The position numbers were made by a program, and so were the translations under genes. Below are positions 1 to 4,988 of a stretch of DNA of 6,183 nucleotides, piece by piece; position 1 is the first letter of the stretch; every line of letters begins with the position of its first letter. The stretch lies in the NCBI GenBank assembly GCA_036505275.1, contig DASXTS010000225.1:1-6183 (forward strand), read 5' to 3'. Below the pieces are notes generated by a model that worked only from the letters and a program-made list of their open reading frames with translations, had not been told where the DNA came from and ran no database searches. The DNA comes from DASXTS01 sp036505275. Lineage in GTDB: Bacteria > Actinomycetota > Actinomycetes > Mycobacteriales > Pseudonocardiaceae.

Positions 1-110
1 GACCGAACCGGCGAACACGCGCGACCGAACCGCCCAACTCGGGCGACCGAACCGGCGAACACGCGCGACCGAACCGCCCAACTCGGGCGACCCAACCGGC
101 GAACACGCCC
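1..110. repeat. 22-bp tandem repeat, five units in A-B-A-B-A order (44-bp higher-order unit)
   Basis: Five contiguous 22-bp units start at 1, 23, 45, 67 and 89. Units 1 and 3 (type A) are identical, and units 2 and 4 (type B) are identical. Unit 5 is an A copy with changes at 93 and 109. A and B share 18 of 22 positions, including the first ten bases GACCGAACCG, so the array is also a 44-bp repeat present 2.5 times. Each B unit can fold a small hairpin (CGCCC, loop AACTC, GGGCG; for example 31-45). The A unit forms a weaker 3-4 bp stem around AACA. The array lies 29 bp beyond the qcrB stop and runs off the left edge, so its full length is unknown. No gene is supported in 1-138. The role is unknown; a 3'-end or terminator-like element, or a protein-binding array, are both guesses. 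Confidence 0.93.
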
Positions 111-138
111 GGGGCCGTGCAGGTACGGCGTGTGGTGG

Positions 139-1806
139 TTAGTCGGGGGGTTGCTGGGGGCGGCCGGCGAGCTCGCGGTCAGTGTCAGGGGCTGCGGACT
201 CGAGCTCGGACTCCGACGGCTGTACGGCGCGGGCGCGCTCGAGGGCCGTGGTCTCCTCGGACGGGTCGGGCCGCAGCAGTGAGCCGGCGACGGGGTGTCC
301 GGCCGACCCGAGCTTGTTCATCCGCTTGGGTACGGATGCACCCTGGTACTCCAGCGGGATGGCGTGCCCGTGCGCATCTAGGCCGCCCAACGGCTGGTGC
401 AGCTCGATGAACTCGCCGTGCGGCAGACGCCTGATGATGCCGGTCTCCACGCCGTGCGCGAGCACCTCGCGGTCGCCGCGCTGCAGGCCGAGGCAGATCC
501 GGTAGCTCACCCAGTAGACCAGCGGTGGGAAGGCCAGCACCGCGACGCGGCCGATCCAGGTCATGGCGTTCAGCGAGATGTCGAACTTGAAGGCCAGGAT
601 GTCGTTGAAGCCCGCGATCATCACCACGACGATGAACGCCATGAACATGGCGCCGAGGCTGGTGCGCACCGGCACGTCGCGCGGCCGCTGCAGCAGATTG
701 TGCATGGCGTGGTCCTTGGTGGCCCTGCGCTCGATCATCGGGTACAGCGCGGCCACCGTGAAGACGATGCCCATGCCGAGCACCAGCGGGAAGAAGATCG
801 CCGGCACCAGGTAGTTGCCGAGGTAGAGCTCCCAGGCCGGCCAGAGCCGGCCCATGCCGTCGGTCCACGCCATGTAGAAGTCGGGCTGCGAGCCGGCCGA
901 GACGTGAGCCGGGTTGTACGGCCCGAAGTTCCAGATCGGGTTGATCTGGAACAGCCCGGCCATCAGCAGGGTCACCCCGGCCACGGTCGCGAAGAACGCG
1001 CCGCCCTTCACCGCGAAGTGCGGCAGCATCCGCACGCCGACGACGTTGTTCTCGGTGCGGCCCGGCCCGGGGAACTGGGTGTGCTTCTGGTAGTAGAACA
1101 GGCCGAAATGCACCGCGACCAGCGCGAGGATGATGCCGGGCAGCAGCAGGATGTGGATCGAGTACAGCCGCGGGATCATCTCCGGCCCTGGGAACTCGAT
1201 GCCGAACACCATCGCGTGGATCCAGGTGCCGACCACGGGGATAGAGAGCGTGATTCCCGAACCGATCCGAAGGCCGGTGCCGGAGAGCAGGTCGTCGGCC
1301 AGCGAGTAGCCAGTGAAACCCTCGAACATGCCGAGCACGAACAGGCCGATGCCGATCAGCCAGTTCGTCTCGCGGGGCTTACGGAACGCACCTGTGGAGA
1401 AGGTGCGCATCATGTGCACGATCATCGCGGCCATGAACAGCAGCGCGGCCCAGTGGTGCACCTGCCGCACGAACAGGCCGCCGCGAACCTCGAAGGAGAT
1501 TTCCAGGGCCGACTCGTAGGCCCGCGACATGCTCACGCCGCGCAGGTTCTCGAACACGCCCTGGTACTCGACCTCCTGCATGGACGGGTCGAAAAACAGC
1601 GCGAGGTAGGTGCCGGAGAGCAGCAGGATGACGAAGCTCCACAGCGCGATCTCGCCGAGCATGAACGACCAATGCGTGGGATACACCTTGTTGAGCTGGC
1701 GGCGAAGAACTGCGGCGACCCGGAACCGGACGTCGAGCTCGTACGCCGCCTCGCCGACGCGCTGCGTCACACCGGTGGTCTTGGTCGGTGTCGTCATCCC
1801 GCTCAT
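139..1806 (-). CDS. qcrB: Cytochrome bcc complex cytochrome b subunit QcrB
   Basis: This membrane cytochrome b of complex III (555 aa) oxidises menaquinol and passes electrons through two b hemes. Helix B has H117 and H131 (VRQVHHWAALLF...IVHMMR), and the second heme-binding helix has H218 and H233 (LYSIHILL...AVHFGLF). PDFY at 308-311 stands in for the PEWY quinol-site motif and is followed by WTDG. About eight or nine hydrophobic segments lie between residues 51 and 437. The tail from about 440 to 555 is hydrophilic, rich in Glu/Ser/Pro, and of the length known in actinobacterial QcrB (M. tuberculosis, about 549 aa). I chose the ATG at 1804-1806 because it overlaps the qcrA stop as ATGA and has GGAG 8 nt upstream. 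An in-frame ATG three codons later (1795-1797) has a poorer ribosome site. It is the last gene of the operon, so it is translationally coupled to qcrA. Confidence 0.97.
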   Translation of the reverse strand: MSGMTTPTKTTGVTQRVGEAAYELDVRFRVAAVLRRQLNKVYPTHWSFMLGEIALWSFVILLLSGTYLALFFDPSMQEVEYQGVFENLRGVSMSRAYESALEISFEVRGGLFVRQVHHWAALLFMAAMIVHMMRTFSTGAFRKPRETNWLIGIGLFVLGMFEGFTGYSLADDLLSGTGLRIGSGITLSIPVVGTWIHAMVFGIEFPGPEMIPRLYSIHILLLPGIILALVAVHFGLFYYQKHTQFPGPGRTENNVVGVRMLPHFAVKGGAFFATVAGVTLLMAGLFQINPIWNFGPYNPAHVSAGSQPDFYMAWTDGMGRLWPAWELYLGNYLVPAIFFPLVLGMGIVFTVAALYPMIERRATKDHAMHNLLQRPRDVPVRTSLGAMFMAFIVVVMIAGFNDILAFKFDISLNAMTWIGRVAVLAFPPLVYWVSYRICLGLQRGDREVLAHGVETGIIRRLPHGEFIELHQPLGGLDAHGHAIPLEYQGASVPKRMNKLGSAGHPVAGSLLRPDPSEETTALERARAVQPSESELESAAPDTDRELAGRPQQPPD

Positions 1807-2933
1807 GACTTGCGCTCCCAGAATCCGGGCCCGACCGGCTCGCCGAAGTCTCTCTTCGCAATGAAGTATCCCTCGTCGTCGACGTCCAGGGGCAGCTGCG
1901 GCAGCGGCCTGGTTGCCGGCCCGAAGATAGGCTTGCCGTAGTGCGTCGCGTCGAACTGGGACTGGTGGCAGGGGCAGAGGATCCGGTTGGTCTGCTGCTC
2001 GAACAGCGACGTCGGGCAACCGAGGTGGGTGCACACCTTGGAGTACGCCCAGTAGTCGCCGTAGTTGAAGTTCTCGAAGCCCTTGCGCATCACGGTCGGG
2101 GTGCCCGGCCGCAGCCTGATCAGCATCACCGGGCTGTCCGAGCGGCGCAGGCCGGCGTGCAGCGCCTCGGGGTCCTCCCGGTCGGTCTCCCGGAACGGGA
2201 ACACCGTCTCCATGGCGCCGGCGTCCAGGTCCTCCGGCCGCACCAGGGCGACGTCCAGCGGCTCGCCGGTGTCGCGGCGCAGGTAGACCTTCTCGCCGGG
2301 CTTGGTCGGCGCCCAGCCGGTGACCCACAGCGGCGACTTGTCGCCGTCCCGCCACGGGTTCTGGACCAGACCGCCGACCGCGAGGACGCCGACGCCGAGG
2401 CCCAAGGCGCCGGCGCCGAAGCCGGCCGCGCGGACGATCACCTTGCGCCGGCCGATGCCGCTGTCCTCGGCGGCCTGCGTCACCTCGGCGACCGTGGTGA
2501 TCCGGTGGATCTCGTCGGACGGACCGTCGTGGCGCCGCTGCACCGCGATCTCCTCCGGTAGGAACCGCTTGGAGTACGCGAAAGCGCCGATGCCCACCGC
2601 GAACACCGCAATGCCGAGGGTCAGCCCGAGCAGCGGCGTGTACCACAGGTAGATCGTGTGCTCGGACGAGCCCGGCGGCGCGTACCGCCACGGCCAGAAC
2701 AGGAACACCCCGAGGAACGCGAGGCCGGCCAGCCCAGCGAGCGCGAACCAGGCGGCCACAGCGCGCTCGGCGCGGCGCTCGGCCCTGGTGCCCTTCACCG
2801 GCCAGCGGTCGGCCCGGTGGACGACCTCGACGTCGTCGAGCTGCAGGCCTAGCTTCTCGAGCTCCTCGCGGCTCAGCTCGGACGGGTCCCGGCCGGCAAG
2901 CAGGTCGTCATGGGCCGGCACGTGGGTGGTCAT
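1803..2933 (-). CDS. qcrA: Cytochrome bcc complex Rieske iron-sulfur subunit QcrA
   Basis: This is the Rieske [2Fe-2S] protein of complex III (376 aa), which takes one electron from menaquinol and gives it to QcrC. The cluster motifs are CTHLGC (301-306) and CPCHQS (320-325). Expected ligands are C301, H303, C320 and H323, with C306 and C322 as the disulfide pair. There are three membrane helices: about 58-80 (WFALAGLAGLAFLGVFLFW), 94-120, and 165-190. That is the actinobacterial form; most bacteria have one helix. GRRKVIV at 161-167 just before helix 3 resembles a twin-arginine signal. From memory, Streptomyces QcrA uses Sec for the first two helices and Tat for the third, which fits. The hydrophilic N-terminus (1-57) is cytoplasmic by inference. 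The ATG at 2931-2933 overlaps the qcrC stop (ATGA) and has GGAG 7 nt upstream. Confidence 0.97.
   Translation of the reverse strand: MTTHVPAHDDLLAGRDPSELSREELEKLGLQLDDVEVVHRADRWPVKGTRAERRAERAVAAWFALAGLAGLAFLGVFLFWPWRYAPPGSSEHTIYLWYTPLLGLTLGIAVFAVGIGAFAYSKRFLPEEIAVQRRHDGPSDEIHRITTVAEVTQAAEDSGIGRRKVIVRAAGFGAGALGLGVGVLAVGGLVQNPWRDGDKSPLWVTGWAPTKPGEKVYLRRDTGEPLDVALVRPEDLDAGAMETVFPFRETDREDPEALHAGLRRSDSPVMLIRLRPGTPTVMRKGFENFNYGDYWAYSKVCTHLGCPTSLFEQQTNRILCPCHQSQFDATHYGKPIFGPATRPLPQLPLDVDDEGYFIAKRDFGEPVGPGFWERKS
1815..1818 (-). promoter_or_regulatory. Shine-Dalgarno GGAG for qcrB, inside the end of qcrA
   Basis: The minus strand reads GGGAGCGCAAGTC then ATG, putting GGAG 8 nt before the first of two closely spaced ATGs. 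The site lies in the last codons of qcrA. It favours the start at 1806 over the one at 1797. Confidence 0.7.
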
Positions 2934-3820
2934 GCCTTCGCTCCGATCCACATCGTGACGCCGATCAGCACGGCGATGCCGAACAGGAACGTGGCCAGCG
3001 CCTCCGAGATGGGGCCGAAGCCGCCGAGGGCGTACCCGCCCGGGTTGTTCTTCTGCCCGGTCACCGACTTGACGTAGGCGACGATGTCCTTCTTCTCTTC
3101 GGGGCTGAGCTGCCGGTCGGAGAACTTCGGCATATTCTGCGGCCCGGAGAGCATGGCCGTGTAGATCTGCTCCTCGGTCGCCTCTTCCAGGTCCGGGGCG
3201 TACTTGCCGGAGGACAGCGCCCCGCCGCGGCCGGTGAAGTTGTGGCACGAGGCGCAGTTCAGCCGGAAGAGCTGGCCCCCGCGGGCCGGGTCGTCGCCGC
3301 GCAGCGCGGCCCCGCGCTCCTTCGGCACCTCCGGGCCGCCGCCGTTGGCCTGCACGAAGGCACCCAGCGCATCGGCCGCCTCCTCCGCGGACAGGTCCTC
3401 GCCGAGCGGGCTCCTGAACTCCTTGATCGGCTTGCGCTCCTCCTGCGCCTGCTGGCGCGCCGCCGGCATCCGGCCGGTGGACACCTGGAAGTAGACGGCC
3501 GCCTCGCCGACCCCGATCAGGCTCGGCCCGCGGTCCTGCACGCCCTGCAGGTTCGCCCCGTGGCAGCTGATGCAGTGGTTGTTGTACAGCTGCTCGCCCT
3601 GGCGCACCAGCGACGGCTGATCCTGGGCCACCGCGGTCTGCGGCTGCGGCGCCGCCGCGGCGTACAGCCCGCCGGAGGCCATCAGGGCGACGCCGAGGGC
3701 CAGCAGCCCGGACACCCGCCTGCGCAGCTTGCCGCGATAGCGGGTGCGCTGCCGGGTGCGCTGCCGGGTGCGCTGTCGGGTGCGCTGCCGAATGCCCTGC
3801 CCGGGGGTCGGAGTGGTCAT
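2930..3820 (-). CDS. qcrC: Cytochrome bcc complex diheme cytochrome c subunit QcrC
   Basis: This membrane-anchored diheme c-type cytochrome (296 aa) carries electrons from the Rieske cluster to the aa3 oxidase, replacing a soluble cytochrome c. Two CXXCH sites are present: CISCH at 83-87 and CASCH at 189-193. Probable axial methionines are M118 (GRMPA) and M230 (NMPKF), giving two tandem cytochrome c domains at about 70-160 and 175-255. A signal anchor lies at about 36-57 and a C-terminal helix at about 271-293. The N-terminus is unusual: four RQRT repeats (11-26) followed by RYRGKLRRR make a highly basic cytoplasmic segment before the anchor. The ATG at 3818-3820 is 42 nt past the ctaE stop, with a loose AAGGACGAGG upstream. 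A GTG at codon 36 could start a shorter form, but it would remove the basic stretch expected before the anchor, so I reject it. The stop overlaps qcrA. Confidence 0.97.
   Translation of the reverse strand: MTTPTPGQGIRQRTRQRTRQRTRQRTRYRGKLRRRVSGLLALGVALMASGGLYAAAAPQPQTAVAQDQPSLVRQGEQLYNNHCISCHGANLQGVQDRGPSLIGVGEAAVYFQVSTGRMPAARQQAQEERKPIKEFRSPLGEDLSAEEAADALGAFVQANGGGPEVPKERGAALRGDDPARGGQLFRLNCASCHNFTGRGGALSSGKYAPDLEEATEEQIYTAMLSGPQNMPKFSDRQLSPEEKKDIVAYVKSVTGQKNNPGGYALGGFGPISEALATFLFGIAVLIGVTMWIGAKA
2941..2944 (-). promoter_or_regulatory. Shine-Dalgarno GGAG for qcrA, inside the end of qcrC
   Basis: The minus strand reads GGAGCGAAGGC then ATG, with GGAG 7 nt before the start. The site is embedded in the final codons of qcrC (WIGAKA). 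It supports the ATG overlapping the qcrC stop as the true qcrA start. Confidence 0.7.
3741..3788 (-). repeat. 12-bp in-frame tandem repeat in the 5' end of qcrC (RQRT x4)
   Basis: The plus strand has four contiguous copies of CGGGTGCGCTGC (3741, 3753, 3765, 3777), differing only by T at 3776. On the coding strand each unit encodes Arg-Gln-Arg-Thr, giving (RQRT)4 at QcrC residues 11-26. Because the unit is a multiple of three, gain or loss of copies would keep the frame. Confidence 0.97.
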
Positions 3821-3844
3821 CTTCGCGGCAACCTCGTCCTTAGC

Positions 3845-3872
3845 GGAGTCAGCGGAGGGGAGTCAGCGGAGG
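3845..3872. repeat. 14-bp tandem duplication across the ctaE stop codon
   Basis: GGAGTCAGCGGAGG occurs twice in direct contact, at 3845-3858 and 3859-3872. On the coding strand the copy at 3859-3872 carries the last codons of ctaE and the TGA stop. The other copy lies in the ctaE-qcrC spacer, so it lengthens the 42-nt gap without changing the protein. Confidence 0.93.
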
Positions 3873-4483
3873 ATGTAGATGCAGAAGAACAGGCCGATCC
3901 AGACCACGTCGACGAAGTGCCAGTAGTACGACACCACGATGGCCGCGGTGGCCTGCGCCGGCGTGAACTTGGACAGCTTGGTACGCACAATCAGGAAGAC
4001 GAACGCGATCAGCCCACCTGTGACATGCATGGCGTGGAATCCGGTCGTCATGTAGAACACCGTGCCGTAGGCCGACGCCGAGATCGTGGTGCCCTCTTGG
4101 ACGAGGCTGCGGTACTCGTTGACCTGGCCGAGCACGAACAGGGTGCCCATCACCAGCGAGATCAGGTACCAGCGGCGCAGCCCGAAGACGTCGCCCTGCT
4201 CGGCCTTGAACACGCCCCACTGGCAGGTGAACGAGGAGGCGATCAGGATCGCGGTGACGACCGCCGCGTACGGCCGGTTCAGTTCGACGTCCTCCGGCGG
4301 CGGCCAGGCGCCCTCGTTGTGCGCCCGGACCGTGAAGAACATTGCGAACAGTCCGGCGAAGAACATCAGCTCGCTGGACAGCCAGACGATTGTCCCGACG
4401 CTGACCATGTTCGGCCGGTTCAGGGAGTGCACGCGCTGCGCGATCGGCGGCCCTGCCGCGCTGGTCGTGGTCACGAGCAGCAT
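3863..4483 (-). CDS. ctaE: Cytochrome c oxidase (aa3) subunit III CtaE
   Basis: This is subunit III of the aa3-type terminal oxidase (206 aa), a membrane protein that contacts the catalytic subunit I and helps sustain proton uptake and enzyme stability. Recognisable family segments are RVHSLNRPNMVSVGTIVWLS (17-36), SSELMFFAGLFAMFF (36-50), GFHAMHVTGG (148-157), and SKFTPAQATAAIVVSYYWHF with VDVVW (171-195). Five hydrophobic segments fit the short five-helix form of actinobacteria (M. tuberculosis, about 203 aa). I chose the ATG at 4481-4483 because AGG lies 5 nt upstream. A GTG at 4472-4474, three codons in, would give an MTTTSAAG start and is a real alternative. It is the first gene of the run ctaE-qcrC-qcrA-qcrB, so the promoter for all four probably lies in 4484-4577. 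Confidence 0.97.
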   Translation of the reverse strand: MLLVTTTSAAGPPIAQRVHSLNRPNMVSVGTIVWLSSELMFFAGLFAMFFTVRAHNEGAWPPPEDVELNRPYAAVVTAILIASSFTCQWGVFKAEQGDVFGLRRWYLISLVMGTLFVLGQVNEYRSLVQEGTTISASAYGTVFYMTTGFHAMHVTGGLIAFVFLIVRTKLSKFTPAQATAAIVVSYYWHFVDVVWIGLFFCIYILR

Positions 4484-4522
4484 TATTGCCTGACGATGTT
4501 CAGTTGGCCCTATCAGGGTCGC

Positions 4523-4539
4523 CGCGCCGTATCGGCGCG
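4523..4539. promoter_or_regulatory. 17-bp palindrome, candidate operator
   Basis: CGCGCCG and CGGCGCG form perfect 7-bp arms around TAT. The right part, TATCGGCGC (4530-4538), recurs as its exact reverse complement at 4558-4566, 19 nt away. The placement between divergent starts suggests a protein-binding site. The binding protein is unknown, and short GC-rich palindromes arise easily by chance in such genomes. Confidence 0.4.
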
Positions 4540-4564
4540 TCACCCCGTTGTCGCCGGGCGCCGA

Positions 4565-4570
4565 TAACAT
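4565..4570 (+). promoter_or_regulatory. Possible -10 element (TAACAT) for a leaderless transcript
   Basis: TAACAT fits the actinobacterial TANNNT -10 consensus. It ends 7 nt before the GTG at 4578, the usual distance to a transcription start, so the mRNA may begin at or next to the start codon. No good -35 hexamer is visible 16-19 nt upstream. The half-site at 4558-4566 overlaps this element. Confidence 0.35.
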
Positions 4571-4577
4571 CTGCCGG

Positions 4578-4988
4578 GTGAGCACACCGAGCACGACGGT
4601 CCTGGTGTTCAGCCACCGGCCCGAGGTCCGTGAGGCGATCATCAACGCGGTGGGCCGCCGGCCGGCCTCTGACCTGCCGCGAGTGCGATACGTGGAGGCC
4701 GGGACCATTGCCGATGTGCTGGCCGAGGTGGACGCCGGCGAGATCGACCTGGCCATTCTGGACGGCGAGGCGCAGCCCACCGGTGGCATGGGACTGTCGA
4801 GGCAGCTCAAGAACGAGATCAGGAACTGCCCCCCGATCATCGTCGCGGTGCGCCGCAAGGACGACCGGTGGCTGGCGACCTGGTCGCAGGCCGACGCGGT
4901 GCTGGTGCACCCGCTCGACCCGCTGGGCGCGGCGGAGACAGTGGCCGAGGTGATGCGCTCCCACCAGCTGCCGGTCGACGTCGGATGA
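4578..4988 (+). CDS. Stand-alone degenerate receiver-domain (pseudo-response-regulator) protein
   Basis: This small protein (136 aa) has the CheY-like alternating strand and helix pattern and no output domain. Strand 1 is TVLVFS (7-12), helix 1 is PEVREAIINAVG, and strand 3 is IDLAILDG with D62 at the phospho-acceptor position, followed by GGMGLSRQLK. Strand 4 is PPIIVAV (85-91), and strand 5 is AVLVHPLDPL (107-116). Compared with a working receiver, the acidic pair is S12-H13, the Thr/Ser position is V91, and the Lys before the conserved Pro is H111. Mg2+-dependent phosphorylation is therefore unlikely. The start is the GTG at 4578, directly before STPSTTVLV. A TTG ten codons upstream (4548) is unlikely because it would run through the putative -10. 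There is no clear ribosome site, which fits a leaderless mRNA. It overlaps trpD by ATGA. Similar proteins are, I believe, annotated in actinobacteria as response regulators; no function is known to me. Confidence 0.85.
   Translation: MSTPSTTVLVFSHRPEVREAIINAVGRRPASDLPRVRYVEAGTIADVLAEVDAGEIDLAILDGEAQPTGGMGLSRQLKNEIRNCPPIIVAVRRKDDRWLATWSQADAVLVHPLDPLGAAETVAEVMRSHQLPVDVG

Larger units (their letters stand above)
4484..4577. promoter_or_regulatory. Divergent control region between ctaE and the receiver-like gene
   Basis: This 94-bp gap separates two divergent starts and must hold, or overlap, the promoters for both directions unless they lie inside the genes. It contains a GCGCCG(T)AT half-site three times: in both arms of the palindrome at 4523-4539 and again at 4558-4566. 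It also has a second small palindrome at 4506-4520 (GGCCCT, ATC, AGGGTC; one G-T mispair). I found no convincing -35/-10 pair facing ctaE. AGG at 4489-4491 (minus strand) serves as the ctaE ribosome site. Confidence 0.6.

Noticed and set aside
1..110. CRISPR-like array
   Set aside because: The units are contiguous, and the segments between the shared 10-bp words alternate between two repeated forms and are not unique. There is no room for true spacers.
1795..1797. Second ATG as the qcrB start
   Set aside because: The ATG at 1804-1806 has better-spaced GGAG and the same stop-start overlap as the qcrC/qcrA junction.
397..1941. 514-codon plus-strand open frame opposite qcrB
   Set aside because: It is antisense to a fully recognisable qcrB and the end of qcrA. 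Its His/Arg/Glu/Asp/Gln-rich composition is what GC-rich codons give when read from the other strand.
3242..4567. 441-codon plus-strand open frame opposite qcrC and ctaE
   Set aside because: It is antisense to two certain genes, has low-complexity composition and shows no family motifs.
4548..4577. TTG start extending the receiver-like protein by ten codons
   Set aside because: The added residues do not belong to the receiver fold, and the segment contains the putative -10 and a half-site. The GTG at 4578 directly precedes the first strand.
4484..4577. Riboswitch, attenuator or T-box ahead of trpD
   Set aside because: trpD begins inside the upstream gene's stop. The 94-bp gap has no Trp-rich leader peptide, no T-box core and no terminator/antiterminator pair that I can see.
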